Shown one piece after another: positions 53,337-61,836 of a stretch of 64,000 nt of DNA. The stretch lies in assembly GCA_023459875.1 (NCBI GenBank), contig JAEWRY010000024.1:1-64000 (forward strand), read 5' to 3'. Below the pieces are notes generated by a model. That model saw nothing but the letters and a program-made list of their open reading frames with translations, did no database searches and had not been told where the DNA came from. Each line of letters begins with the position of its first letter. The first letter of the stretch is position 1. A program made the translations under genes and the position numbers. This DNA is from Bacillota bacterium. Its GTDB lineage: Bacteria > Bacillota > Clostridia > Oscillospirales > Oscillospiraceae.

Positions 53337-53380
53337 AATCGCCCTGACCAGCTCCGTTCGGAGCTTCGGGGCGATTATTT
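53337..53380. terminator. Terminator between convergent genes
   Basis: AATCGCCC (53337-53344) pairs with GGGCGATT (53368-53375) with an inner AGCTCC/GGAGC stem, followed by ATTTT. It lies between the M56 gene and the minus-strand glycosyltransferase. Confidence 0.7.
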
Positions 53381-53389
53381 TGGCGTATT

Positions 53390-54529
53390 TTAAATTTTGG
53401 GATAGTAGCGCTCCAGCCAGTTAAGTTCCCGCCGACCCTCATTGGGCTGATACCAGCCCTGGTCGAACAGGCGGTAGACCCTTTGAAAATACTCTTCGTA
53501 CATTTTCCCGATCCGTTCCATGGAGTAGTTCTTTTCCGCCCATTCTCTGCAGGCATCCGGCCTGATCCGGTCGATATGGTTGACGGCCCAGCAGAATTCC
53601 TCGAATACCCGGCAGCGGTAACCGGTCACGCCGTGCAGCACCGTTTCCGGGAAAGCGCCCCAGTCGGAGGTGATTACGGGCGTGCCGCAGAGCTGCGCCT
53701 CCACATTCACCCCTCCGAACGGCTCCAGGTAGTAGGTGGGCATCAGCACCGCCTTTGCGTTTCCAAGCAGTTTGGCGCGATCTTGGGAACCGACGGCCGG
53801 CTGATAGACGATGTTTTTTTCCGAACTCAGGGAGAGTTCCTCTTCCGGATTTTCCAGAGAGCCCTGGCCTACGATGTAGAGCTTATTTCCGGTGGCTTTC
53901 GCGACATCGGAAGCGACCTGAACCCCTTTCCGGTTGATGATCCTGCCGAAATAAAGCAGATAGTTCTGCTTCCTCGGCTGATATGGAAAATCGGCGGGGT
54001 CAAAATAATTTGGGATCACCGCGTCATACCAGGCTCCGTCCTCTGTTTTGAGGAGCCCGTATATGTAGTGCATCCACGCGTAGGACTCAAAAACACGATG
54101 AGACGAGAACACGCCCGTATAGCCGATTCCGGGTTCTATCGTAAGAAGTTTCACCGCGTCCGAAACGGGCTTTTGATATAAGCCCATGGGACATAAAAGG
54201 ATATCCCGGTCCTGCCTGTTTTCCAAAATTGCGTCGATGGCATTATGATTGAAAGTCCGGTGGGCAATATCGTTAGGATCGTGCTGAAAGAAGCTTGTCG
54301 ACCGGTCATAATCGCCGTACGTACTTTTGAGGACATCCTGTGTTGATACCTGGATGAATTTATCGCAGGTTACTTCAGAGCCCTCCACGCCATAAAAATA
54401 AACCGTATGGCCGAACGCTTTGATCATTTTGGCAAGCTTAACGACTTTTTGGGTATACGCGCAGGAAGAATTGCGCTGATGGGTTTCCAGATGGGCGAGT
54501 CCCAACAGATGAAAACGAAGTTTCGGCAT
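53390..54529 (-). CDS. GT4-type glycosyltransferase
   Basis: The product is 379 residues, from ATG 54529 after GGAAGGGG; the longer frame overlaps a terminator. The fold is GT-B: residues 200-340 carry YLLYFGRIINRKGV (donor loop) and LEPFGGVNVEAQLCGTPVI (the E-x7-E-type signature of GT4). It would add a sugar from a nucleotide donor. No membrane segment is present. It lies downstream of the collagen-like gene, separated by a terminator, on the same strand, so it may glycosylate that surface protein, which is a plausible but unproven link. Confidence 0.8.
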   Translation of the reverse strand: MPKLRFHLLGLAHLETHQRNSSCAYTQKVVKLAKMIKAFGHTVYFYGVEGSEVTCDKFIQVSTQDVLKSTYGDYDRSTSFFQHDPNDIAHRTFNHNAIDAILENRQDRDILLCPMGLYQKPVSDAVKLLTIEPGIGYTGVFSSHRVFESYAWMHYIYGLLKTEDGAWYDAVIPNYFDPADFPYQPRKQNYLLYFGRIINRKGVQVASDVAKATGNKLYIVGQGSLENPEEELSLSSEKNIVYQPAVGSQDRAKLLGNAKAVLMPTYYLEPFGGVNVEAQLCGTPVITSDWGAFPETVLHGVTGYRCRVFEEFCWAVNHIDRIRPDACREWAEKNYSMERIGKMYEEYFQRVYRLFDQGWYQPNEGRRELNWLERYYPKI

Positions 54530-54555
54530 AACAATACCCCTTCCACAGGAGCCGC

Positions 54556-54596
54556 TAAAAAAATCAGGGTGTTGAACGGTAACGACACCCTGATTT
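54556..54596 (-). terminator. Terminator of the collagen-like gene
   Basis: On the minus strand AAATCAGGGTGT pairs with ACACCCTGATTT, followed by a T-run (plus-strand A-run 54557-54563). It lies just after the collagen-like gene stop. Confidence 0.8.
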
Positions 54597-54609
54597 GCAC
54601 TCTGGTACA

Positions 54610-55755
54610 TTACGGGATAGCCAAGTAGACTGTGGCGGCAACGCCGCCGCAAAGTTCGCTGACACCATGGCTCGGAGAAATGAGAACGGACAGCAGATCA
54701 CCCTGATTGACCCGCACGCTCCCGCAGCCAACGGCGCAGCAGTTTGGATCCTCGGGAGAATTCGGACCGGCTACCGTGGCCGAGATCGTGGTTTTTTCCG
54801 CGGCGGTAAATCCGCAGGGACTGGTGTACACCGTGGCGGTTACCGACTGGCCTGATAAGAGAACATTGTGTCTAATATTGAACACAATTCCGGTAATGAT
54901 GGCGTTCACGGGTATGGTTACTGTGTTTCCTGCAAAATTGTATAGGTCGGAAGAGGCTCCAAGGCCCAGCCATTCATCACCGGTAATGGGGCGGCAGGAA
55001 GCCAGGTAGATTGCGGAGCCTCCCGGTCTGGCCGGTCCGGTTACTCCTGCTGCTCCGGCAGCCCCGCTGGGACCCATAGCCCCGCTGGGACCCATAGCCC
55101 CGCTGGGACCCATAGCCCCGCTGGGACCCATAGCCCCGCTGGGACCCATAGCCCCGCTGGGACCCATAGCCCCGCTGGGACCCATAGCCCCGCTGGGGCC
55201 CATAGCCCCGCTGGGACCCATAGCCCCGCTGGGGCCCATAGCCCCGCTGGGACCCATAGCCCCGCTGGGACCCATAGCCCCGCTGGGACCCATAGCCCCG
55301 CTGGGACCCATGACCCCGCTGGGACCCATGACCCCGCTGGGACTCATGGCTCCGCTGGGACCTATAGTCCCCGCTGCGCCGGAAGCCCCCCTGGGACCTG
55401 TGGCTCCAGCAGCTCCCATGGCGCCTGATGGACCGGATGCTCCGGGGGGTCCGGGGGGTCCGGGGGGTCCGGGAGGTCCGGGAGGTCCGGGAGGTCCGGG
55501 GGGCCCGGAATGGCCAGTCAACCCGGGGGATCCGGGATGCCCGGGCGGTCCCGGTGGTCCGGGCGGGCAGCTGATGTGGCATTCGTTGTGGCTGTAATAA
55601 TGATTTTGGCAGGGATTGTGTTTAATGCTTGGGCTATCATCACACACCTCTGGTTCTATTTCATGACATTTCCATATGTTCATGTCTTCCCAAACCCGGT
55701 GTAATGTATGCCTATTGCATAATTCATGAATAGAAATATGGATCCCTCCTTTCAT
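54610..55755 (-). CDS. BclA-like collagen-repeat surface protein
   Basis: The product is about 381 residues if the ATG at 55755 is used. The start is uncertain: a strong AAAGGAGGG sits just after that ATG and faces an ATT codon, while the next in-frame ATG lies at 55683. An N-terminal Cys/His-rich part leads to a collagen-like region of Gly-X-Y triplets: pure GPP, then GPSGAM hexapeptides. A C-terminal domain of about 130 residues follows (ITGDEWLGLGASSDLYNF to GVAATVYLAIP), like the globular head of exosporium proteins. It would form surface filaments, perhaps on spores. Its ATG-less start and variable repeats are unusual. Confidence 0.8.
   Translation of the reverse strand: MKGGIHISIHELCNRHTLHRVWEDMNIWKCHEIEPEVCDDSPSIKHNPCQNHYYSHNECHISCPPGPPGPPGHPGSPGLTGHSGPPGPPGPPGPPGPPGPPGPPGASGPSGAMGAAGATGPRGASGAAGTIGPSGAMSPSGVMGPSGVMGPSGAMGPSGAMGPSGAMGPSGAMGPSGAMGPSGAMGPSGAMGPSGAMGPSGAMGPSGAMGPSGAMGPSGAMGPSGAMGPSGAAGAAGVTGPARPGGSAIYLASCRPITGDEWLGLGASSDLYNFAGNTVTIPVNAIITGIVFNIRHNVLLSGQSVTATVYTSPCGFTAAEKTTISATVAGPNSPEDPNCCAVGCGSVRVNQGDLLSVLISPSHGVSELCGGVAATVYLAIP
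55064..55368. repeat. 18-bp tandem repeat in the collagen-like gene
   Basis: The unit CCGCTGGGACCCATAGCC repeats about 17 times, nearly identical for the first 14 copies and drifting at the 55.32-55.37 kb end. It encodes the Gly-Pro-Ser-Gly-Ala-Met hexapeptide. Such low-variation arrays change copy number easily. Confidence 0.9.
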
Positions 55756-55995
55756 TAGCATATTATGAAAGAACCAATGAAGTGTGAGGAAATCCTTCAA
55801 ACAGGCTGTGCGGAAGGCAAATTGGCCTGATTATTTTATAGAAAGTGATTAGCCATTTCCGCAAATGGCGGGTGAGCAAATTGATTAAGCCCCTGCCGCG
55901 GAAGAGGCAGGACCCGTCTTGGAGCATTCACGGAAATCTTACGGGACACACAGACAGACAAACCCCCGGCGGCAAAAATGTCTTAGGCATATCTA

Positions 55996-56023
55996 TTGTG
56001 TTGTGGACGATGTGTAGTATAAT
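55996..56023 (+). promoter_or_regulatory. Likely promoter of the PhzF gene
   Basis: TTGTGT (55996-56001), 16 bases, TATAAT (56018-56023), 84 bases before the PhzF start. The rest of the 55,756-56,107 gap between divergent genes shows no further element. Confidence 0.55.
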
Positions 56024-56107
56024 AATTGGAAAGCTTGACCGAAGTTTCACAGCTTACGAGTTGGGTATTATAAAAGTCAAAACCTACCATAAAAAGGAGA
56101 AGCCGAA

Positions 56108-56890
56108 ATGAAATATTACGTGATCGACGCATTTGCGGACGAGCTGTTCCGGGGCAACCCGGCGGGCGTGTGTATTCTGGAGCAGGAACTCCCCGATGAA
56201 ATCATGCAGAAGATTGCGTTTGAAAACAATCTTCCCGAGACGGCATTCCTTTTAAAAAAAGAGGGAAAATACATATTAAAATGGTTTACCCCGGAAGTGG
56301 AGATCGACCTCTGCGGCCACGCGACGCTCGCGACCGCCTGGGTTATGATGAACGAAATCGAGCCGTCGTTAAAGGAAATCTCCTTCCATACTCAGAGCGG
56401 GATTCTAACGGTGATTCGGGAAAACGATGTCTTCATGATGGATTTTCCCAGCCGAAAGCCCCGGCCGGTGCAGGTTCCTTCCCATCTGGAAAAGGCGCTT
56501 GGGTGCAGAATCCTGGAGACGCACCTTTCCAGGGACCTGCTTGTACTGCTTCAAAATGAGAGCGACGTTTCAAAGCTCGCCCCCGATCTTGGACTGGTCC
56601 GCGAAGTCACCTCCGAATTGTCGTTTGCGATGGTTGTGACGGCTAAGGGAGACACGTGCGACTTTGTCTCCCGTTTTTTTGCTCCCAACGCGGGTATTCC
56701 GGAGGACCCGGTTACCGGATCGTCCCACAGTACTCTGATTCCCTTTTGGAGCGAACGGTTGTACAAAAGCAAAATGCTTGCCAGGCAGGTTTCCAGGCGC
56801 GGCGGAACGCTGTACTGCGAAGACAGGGGAGAACGGGTTCTCATCGGCGGAACGGCGGTGTGCTATCTCAAGGGGAGCATGAACTTATAG
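56108..56890 (+). CDS. PhzF-family isomerase/epimerase-like protein
   Basis: The product is 260 residues with the two-lobed PhzF fold. Motifs include FADELFRGNPAGVC at the start, the catalytic Glu in NNLPETAF and DPVTGSSHS near 205-213. The family catalyses isomerisations of small acids; the substrate is unknown here, and no phenazine genes are near. A ribosome site AAGGAGAAG precedes it. It is followed by the RlmI-like gene on the same strand (45 bases). Confidence 0.85.
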   Translation: MKYYVIDAFADELFRGNPAGVCILEQELPDEIMQKIAFENNLPETAFLLKKEGKYILKWFTPEVEIDLCGHATLATAWVMMNEIEPSLKEISFHTQSGILTVIRENDVFMMDFPSRKPRPVQVPSHLEKALGCRILETHLSRDLLVLLQNESDVSKLAPDLGLVREVTSELSFAMVVTAKGDTCDFVSRFFAPNAGIPEDPVTGSSHSTLIPFWSERLYKSKMLARQVSRRGGTLYCEDRGERVLIGGTAVCYLKGSMNL

Positions 56891-56935
56891 TCCGGCCCGA
56901 AGACAAAAATCACTTATAAAAAAGGAAAAAGCAGT

Positions 56936-58162
56936 ATGAAGCAGGAGAGAAAATTCCCGGCCGCCGTAGTTTCCCCCAAAGCGGAGGCTTCTCTGCGCGC
57001 CGGGCATCCCTGGGTATACGACGCCGAGATCAGAAGGCTGGAGGGAAAGCCGGAAAACGGAGGATTTGTAGACGCCTTTTCGGAAAAGGGAGCCTACCTG
57101 GGGACGGGGTTCTTAAGCGAAAAGAGCAAAATCCGCCTCAGAATCCTTTCGCAGAACGCAAACGAGACCTATGACGAGGCTTTTTTCGCACGGCGCGTCA
57201 AATACGCCGTCGACTACCGAAAGACGGTGATGGGCGCGGATTTCAGCTGCTGCCGCCTGATATTCGGCGAAGCGGACGGCCTGCCGGGGCTTACTGTGGA
57301 CCGTTATAACGGCCTTTTAGTGACCGAGGTGCTCTCTTACGGAATGGAGCGGGTGAAGGAGAGCGTTTACCGGGCCCTATGCTCCTGCCTTGCCGAGAGC
57401 GGCGCGGAGGTCGCGGGTATTTACGAGCGCAATGAAGCGTCCATCCGTACGCTGGAAGGACTCCCCTTATACAAGGGCTGGTACGAGGGCAACTTTGTCC
57501 CGCGTCCCGTGTCACCCCTCACGGAGATTACCGAAAACGGCATCCTCTATGCCGTGGACGTGGAAAACGGCCAGAAAACCGGTTTCTTTCTCGACCAGAA
57601 GTACAACCGGCTGGCCGTTTCCAAGCTCGCGGCGGGGAAAAAGGTGCTGGACTGCTTTACCCATACCGGTTCCTTTGCCTTAAACGCCGCGATGGGCGGC
57701 GCCGAGCGCGTCACGGCGGTGGATGTTTCCGAGAGCGCCGTCTCGATGGCCCGCGCAAATGCCGAACGAAACGGCCTCTTGGGGAAAATGGATTTTCTCT
57801 GCGCAGACGTTTTCGAGCTTCTGCCACAGCTGTGTCAGCGTCGGGCCGATTATGATTTCATTATCCTGGATCCGCCCGCCTTCACGAAAAGCCGCAAGAC
57901 GCTGGAGAGCGCCGGGAGAGGCTACAAGGAGATCAATTACCGGGCCATGAAACTGCTGCCGCGGGGCGGGTATCTCGCGACCTGCTCCTGCTCCCACTTT
58001 ATGACGGAAGACCTGTTTCGCAGGATGCTCCTCTCCGCGGCCCGCGACGCGGGCGTTTCACTCAAGCTCATCGAGGCGAGGGGACAGGCGCCCGACCATC
58101 CCGTACTGCTCAGCGTGCCGGAAACCGATTATCTTAAATGCTTCTTATTTCAGATCGTATAA
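56936..58162 (+). CDS. RlmI-like 23S rRNA cytosine methyltransferase
   Basis: The product is 408 residues. An N-terminal PUA domain (RAGHPWVYDAEI) is followed by a linker and a Rossmann methyltransferase: VLDCFTHTGSFALNAAMGGA (SAM loop) and FIILDPPAFTKSRKT (catalytic loop). The layout matches RlmI/YwbD/YccW enzymes, which methylate C5 of a 23S rRNA cytosine. Length is normal. The specific base is inferred. A PUA-linked enzyme acts in the cytosol on ribosome precursors. Confidence 0.85.
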   Translation: MKQERKFPAAVVSPKAEASLRAGHPWVYDAEIRRLEGKPENGGFVDAFSEKGAYLGTGFLSEKSKIRLRILSQNANETYDEAFFARRVKYAVDYRKTVMGADFSCCRLIFGEADGLPGLTVDRYNGLLVTEVLSYGMERVKESVYRALCSCLAESGAEVAGIYERNEASIRTLEGLPLYKGWYEGNFVPRPVSPLTEITENGILYAVDVENGQKTGFFLDQKYNRLAVSKLAAGKKVLDCFTHTGSFALNAAMGGAERVTAVDVSESAVSMARANAERNGLLGKMDFLCADVFELLPQLCQRRADYDFIILDPPAFTKSRKTLESAGRGYKEINYRAMKLLPRGGYLATCSCSHFMTEDLFRRMLLSAARDAGVSLKLIEARGQAPDHPVLLSVPETDYLKCFLFQIV

Positions 58163-58193
58163 ACGAACGTAAAACTGCTTGGAGGTGAAGACA

Positions 58194-58733
58194 GTGCCGG
58201 ATGCGAAAACGAGAGAGTTGGTAAACCTTATCCTTGAAGACGAGGACGATATCAAGCTGGAACAGGAAGAGATCCTGCACCTGCTCATTGAGCGCAAAAT
58301 CTCAAAAGATGTAAGCAGCGTCGAGGGAGAGAGGCTGTCCTTCGGCGCGAAGATGGCCGACCGCATCGCACGGTTCGCGGGAAGCTGGAGGTTTATCATT
58401 ATTTTCGTTGCCTGCCTCGTCCTTTGGGTCATTCTCAATTCGGTGTTTCTCGCGTTTGACACCTACCCCTTTATCCTGCTCAATCTGATCCTCTCCTGCG
58501 TGGCCGCCATCCAGGCTCCTGTCATTATGATGAGCCAGAACCGGCAGGAGGAAAAGGACCGTTTGCGTTCCCAGAACGATTATCTGACTAATCTGAAAGC
58601 CGAAATTATCATCGAGGACCTGCATCGGAAGCTGGATCAGATGCTGGAAAATCAGGACAACATCATGCAGCGGGTGGAAAGGCTGGAAATTCGGGCAGAC
58701 AAAAAGCTGGACGAATCGAAAAGACAGGGATAA
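58194..58733 (+). CDS. DUF1003 membrane protein
   Basis: The product is 179 residues from GTG 58194, six bases after GGAGGTG. Two membrane helices (about 65-85 and 95-115) flank the DUF1003 signature ADRIARFAGSWRFII and end with QAPVIMMSQNRQEEKDR. A coiled-coil tail (120-178, LEIRADKKLDESK) follows. The protein is common in bacteria, and its function is unknown. It lies 31 bases after the RlmI-like gene. Confidence 0.85.
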   Translation: MPDAKTRELVNLILEDEDDIKLEQEEILHLLIERKISKDVSSVEGERLSFGAKMADRIARFAGSWRFIIIFVACLVLWVILNSVFLAFDTYPFILLNLILSCVAAIQAPVIMMSQNRQEEKDRLRSQNDYLTNLKAEIIIEDLHRKLDQMLENQDNIMQRVERLEIRADKKLDESKRQG

Positions 58734-58769
58734 AAAATCCCGGACGTGGATGAAAGCAGTATAAAAATA

Positions 58770-58843
58770 TCATTCTGAGCGTAAGGCGAAGGATCTTAAC
58801 CAGCCAAATGTACGGACTTCTTCGGCTTTCGGCTTAGGAATGA
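58770..58843. repeat. Imperfect palindromic intergenic repeat (REP-like)
   Basis: TCATTCTGAGCGTAAGGCGAAGGATCTT reads back-to-back with its near reverse complement ending ATTCCTAAGC. This CATTCTGAGCG...GAAGGATCTT type is a widespread interspersed repeat in bacterial genomes, by memory. It lies just before a perfect 20-bp terminator hairpin. Confidence 0.55.
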
Positions 58844-58846
58844 CAG

Positions 58847-58891
58847 AATAATTTGTGGTGTCTCATTTAGTATGAGACACCACAAATTATT
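58847..58891. terminator. 20-bp perfect hairpin between convergent genes
   Basis: Arms 58847-58866 and 58872-58891 pair exactly around TTAGT; the arm ends are A/T-rich, so it can end transcription from both the DUF1003 and nitroreductase sides. Confidence 0.75.
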
Positions 58892-58897
58892 GTTTCA

Positions 58898-59410
58898 TTA
58901 GAGATACGTTACCAGTTCGGAAATCGGTTTTCTCATGGTATGGAGCCGCGCGGGATGTGCGCCCTCGGCGGGGTAGCCGATGGGCAGAAGACCCACGATG
59001 CGGTATGGCGCTATTTCCGGGAACTCCTTTGCCAGCGTGGCGGAATCGTATCCGCCAACATAGGTGGTGCCAAGCGAAAGCTCTGCCGCCTGCAGCATGA
59101 TATGGGCGGCGGCGATGGCGGCGTCGATTACTCCGAGATCCATGCCGTCTTCCTCACGATGCCAGGAAACACTTTCGTCATAGGCAATGACCAGAAGCAT
59201 CGGGGCAAAAAAGTGGAATTCGGTGCAGCGCCGGGCTTTCTCCAGCGCCTGCGGGCTTTTGATAACAAAGATATGCTGAGGCTGGATGTTCAAAGCCGTC
59301 GGGGCGGCCTGCGCAGCTTTGAGTATCAGATCCAGTTTTTCCTGCTCAATGGGCTTGGAGCTAAATTTGCGCAGGGAATAGCGCGCGGTGGAAAGCTGTT
59401 CAAAATCCAT
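58898..59410 (-). CDS. Nitroreductase-family flavoprotein
   Basis: The product is 170 residues from ATG 59410 after AAAAGGGTGA. It has the nitroreductase fold: RYSLRKFSSKPI (FMN contact), QAAPTALNIQPQ, then GVIDAAIAAAHIMLQAAE and the C-terminal LGTTYVGGYD. Such enzymes reduce quinones or nitro compounds with FMN and NAD(P)H. It is smaller than most dimeric nitroreductases, but complete. No linked pathway is seen. Confidence 0.85.
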   Translation of the reverse strand: MDFEQLSTARYSLRKFSSKPIEQEKLDLILKAAQAAPTALNIQPQHIFVIKSPQALEKARRCTEFHFFAPMLLVIAYDESVSWHREEDGMDLGVIDAAIAAAHIMLQAAELSLGTTYVGGYDSATLAKEFPEIAPYRIVGLLPIGYPAEGAHPARLHTMRKPISELVTYL

Positions 59411-59470
59411 GAAATTCACCCTTTTCAATGCTTTTTTCTCTATTCTATCATAAAAATAAACGGATTCAAC

Positions 59471-59504
59471 TTGATTTTACCAATCCGCTGTTTTGTATTA
59501 TAAT
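59471..59504 (+). promoter_or_regulatory. Possible promoter of the AmmeMemoRadiSam operon
   Basis: TTGATT (59471-59476) with TGTATT 17 bases on or TATAAT (59499-59504) 22 bases on; only one can be a real -10. It precedes the operon by about 100 bases. Confidence 0.35.
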
Positions 59505-59605
59505 ATAAGAATCAAGAATCATAACTTAAGATGAATTTCACAATCAGAACCAGACAAATGCGGGAATGATACCACGATAAAACCCGAGTAAAAGGAGTTG
59601 TTACT

Positions 59606-60991
59606 ATGTCCGTTCTTGCAGCGTTCGCCGTGCCGCACCCGCCGCTTATCCTGCCGGAGGTCGGACGGGGCGAGGAGAAAAAAATAAGCGCAACGGTGAA
59701 AAGTTATGAGAAAGTGATGCGCCGCGCGGCCGCGCTCAAACCCGAAACCATTGTTCTGACCAGCCCGCACTCGGTCGCGTACGCGGATTACTTTCATATT
59801 TCGCCCGGAAGATCTGCCAGGGGAGACATGAGCGCGTTCCGGGCGGGGGAAGTAAAAATCAAAGCCGAATATGACGCGGAATTTGTGGACCTTCTCTCTC
59901 AGATTTCCGAGAAGACGGGGATTCCCGCGGGTACGCTGGGGGAACGGGAAGCTTCGCTGGATCACGCGACCGTGGTTCCGCTTTATTTCCTGAACAGGGA
60001 ATATACCGATTATAAACTCGTCCGGATCGGCCTGTCCGGTCTTTCCACCCTGACGCATTATCAGTTTGGCCGCTGCATCGCGCAGGCGGCGGAGGAACTG
60101 GGAAGACGCGTTGTCCTCATCGCCAGCGGCGACCTTTCCCATAAGCTGATGAAGAACGGCCCATACGGGTTTGCCCCCGAAGGACCTGAATTTGACCGTC
60201 GGCTCACGGAAGCCTTCGGCAAGGGAGATTTTATGGCGCTGCTGCGCTTTTCCCGGGAGTTCGCGGACGCGGCTGCCGAGTGCGGCCTGCGTTCCTTCCA
60301 GATCATGGCGGGCGCGCTGGACGGGAAGGCGGTCACGCACGAGTTCTTGTCCTACGAGGGACCTTTTGGCGTCGGGTACGGCGTCGCGGCTTTTGAGGTG
60401 ACAGGCGAGGATGAAACAAGAAATTTCGGCGCGCAGTATGAAAGGGAAGAGATCGAACGGCAAAAGTCCCGGAATGCAGGGGAGGACGAATACGTCCGCC
60501 TGGCAAGGTTCAGCCTGGAGACCTTTGTGAAAACGGGCCGGCACGCCAAGCTGCCCGGGGGGCTTCCCGTAGAGATGACAGCCCGGCGTGCCGGGACCTT
60601 CGTCTCCCTCAAAAAACACGGCCAGCTCCGGGGCTGCATCGGCACCATTTCCGCCACCACCGGCAGCGTGGGGGAGGAGATTCTGCAAAATGCGGTGTCG
60701 GCCGCGGCGCGCGATCCGCGGTTCTCGCCGGTCACCCGGGACGAGCTGGAAGACCTGGTTTACAGCGTGGACGTTCTGGGCGATGCGGAAGAGATCCAAT
60801 CGCCTGCACAGCTCGACGTTAAAAAATATGGCGTGATCGTCACGAACGGTAGGCGGCGGGGGTTGCTGCTGCCCAATCTGGAGGGAGTGGACACCGTGGA
60901 GGAGCAGATTTCCATTGCTAAGCAGAAGGCTGGGATCGGCTCTGGCGAGGAGGTCAAGCTTCAGAGGTTTGAAGTGGTGAGGCACAAATGA
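59606..60991 (+). CDS. Fused AmmeMemoRadiSam protein: MEMO1-like dioxygenase fold plus AMMECR1
   Basis: The product is 461 residues. Residues 1-265 have the MEMO1/LigB class III dioxygenase fold (AVPHPPLILPEVGRG, LTSPHS, LIASGDLSHKL), with His residues in a metal-like pattern. The linker (about 265-285) leads to an AMMECR1 domain (about 290-455) with its LRGCIG hallmark (GQLRGCIGTI). The gene overlaps the radical SAM gene (ATGA, 60988), making a translationally coupled operon. The biochemical function of the system is not known to me. The two parts are often separate genes; here they are fused. Confidence 0.85.
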   Translation: MSVLAAFAVPHPPLILPEVGRGEEKKISATVKSYEKVMRRAAALKPETIVLTSPHSVAYADYFHISPGRSARGDMSAFRAGEVKIKAEYDAEFVDLLSQISEKTGIPAGTLGEREASLDHATVVPLYFLNREYTDYKLVRIGLSGLSTLTHYQFGRCIAQAAEELGRRVVLIASGDLSHKLMKNGPYGFAPEGPEFDRRLTEAFGKGDFMALLRFSREFADAAAECGLRSFQIMAGALDGKAVTHEFLSYEGPFGVGYGVAAFEVTGEDETRNFGAQYEREEIERQKSRNAGEDEYVRLARFSLETFVKTGRHAKLPGGLPVEMTARRAGTFVSLKKHGQLRGCIGTISATTGSVGEEILQNAVSAAARDPRFSPVTRDELEDLVYSVDVLGDAEEIQSPAQLDVKKYGVIVTNGRRRGLLLPNLEGVDTVEEQISIAKQKAGIGSGEEVKLQRFEVVRHK

Positions 60992-61806
60992 TCTGTGAGA
61001 TTTGTCCGCACCACTGCAATCTGAACGAAGGTCAGACCGGTATCTGCCGGGCGAGAACCAACCAAGGCGGGATCGTTTTCTGCAATAACTACGGGGCTCT
61101 GACCTCGGTGGCGCTGGACCCCATCGAAAAAAAGCCGCTGGCCCGGTTCTTTCCCGGCAGCATGATCCTGTCCGCGGGCAGCTACGGCTGCAATATGAGA
61201 TGCCCCTTCTGCCAGAACTGCGAAATCTCCATGGCGGACGAGACTGCGCATACGGTGTACGTATCTCCCCAAGAGCTGGTGGGAAAGGCGGAACAACTGA
61301 TTCCACAGGGCAATATCGGGCTGGCATTTACCTACAACGAGCCGCTTGTGGGGTACGAATATGTGCGTGACTGCGCAAGCCTGGCCCATGAAAAAGGGCT
61401 TAAAACCGTGCTCGTTACCAACGGAATGATCTGCTCTGAGCCTCTTATCAAGCTCCTTCCTCTTATCGACGCCATGAATATCGATCTGAAGGGCTTTACC
61501 GATCGCTTTTATATGCTGCTGGGCGGGGATCTGGAGACTGTGAAAAAAACGATTGAGCGCTCGGCGAACGCATGCCATGTGGAGGTCACGACCCTCATTA
61601 TCCCCGGGGAAAACGACGGGGAAGAGGAAATGGAGGCGGAAGCCGGGTGGCTTAGGTCGCTCAGTCCGGAAATCCCCCTGCACATCAGCCGCTTTTTGCC
61701 GAGATACAAAATGAGCCACAAGCAGCCGACGCCGGTGGGGACGATTCACAGGCTGCGCGAGATTGCCGCGCGGCAGTTAAAATATGTCTATACAGGCAAC
61801 TGCTGA
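60988..61806 (+). CDS. amrS: AmmeMemoRadiSam system radical SAM enzyme
   Basis: The product is 272 residues. The 4Fe-4S cluster motif CNMRCPFC has C68, C72 and C75. An unusual N-terminal cluster of Cys (C3, C6, C10, C20 in ICEICPHHC and GIC) precedes it, as in this family. A TIM-barrel-like core follows (AFTYNEPLVGYEY, VLVTNGMI, MNIDLKGFTDRFY). It belongs to the AmmeMemoRadiSam group, whose substrate is unknown to me. Its start overlaps the fused AMMECR1 gene. Confidence 0.9.
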   Translation: MICEICPHHCNLNEGQTGICRARTNQGGIVFCNNYGALTSVALDPIEKKPLARFFPGSMILSAGSYGCNMRCPFCQNCEISMADETAHTVYVSPQELVGKAEQLIPQGNIGLAFTYNEPLVGYEYVRDCASLAHEKGLKTVLVTNGMICSEPLIKLLPLIDAMNIDLKGFTDRFYMLLGGDLETVKKTIERSANACHVEVTTLIIPGENDGEEEMEAEAGWLRSLSPEIPLHISRFLPRYKMSHKQPTPVGTIHRLREIAARQLKYVYTGNC

Positions 61807-61836
61807 GAAAGTACCGCAACGCGGAGAGGTGAGAGA

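Noticed and set aside
55064..55368. CRISPR-like periodic array
   Set aside because: The period is 18 bases without spacers and it encodes hexapeptides; it is a coding minisatellite.
59519..61327. 602-residue minus-strand open frame
   Set aside because: Antisense to the AmmeMemoRadiSam genes, Arg/Pro-rich, no start signal.
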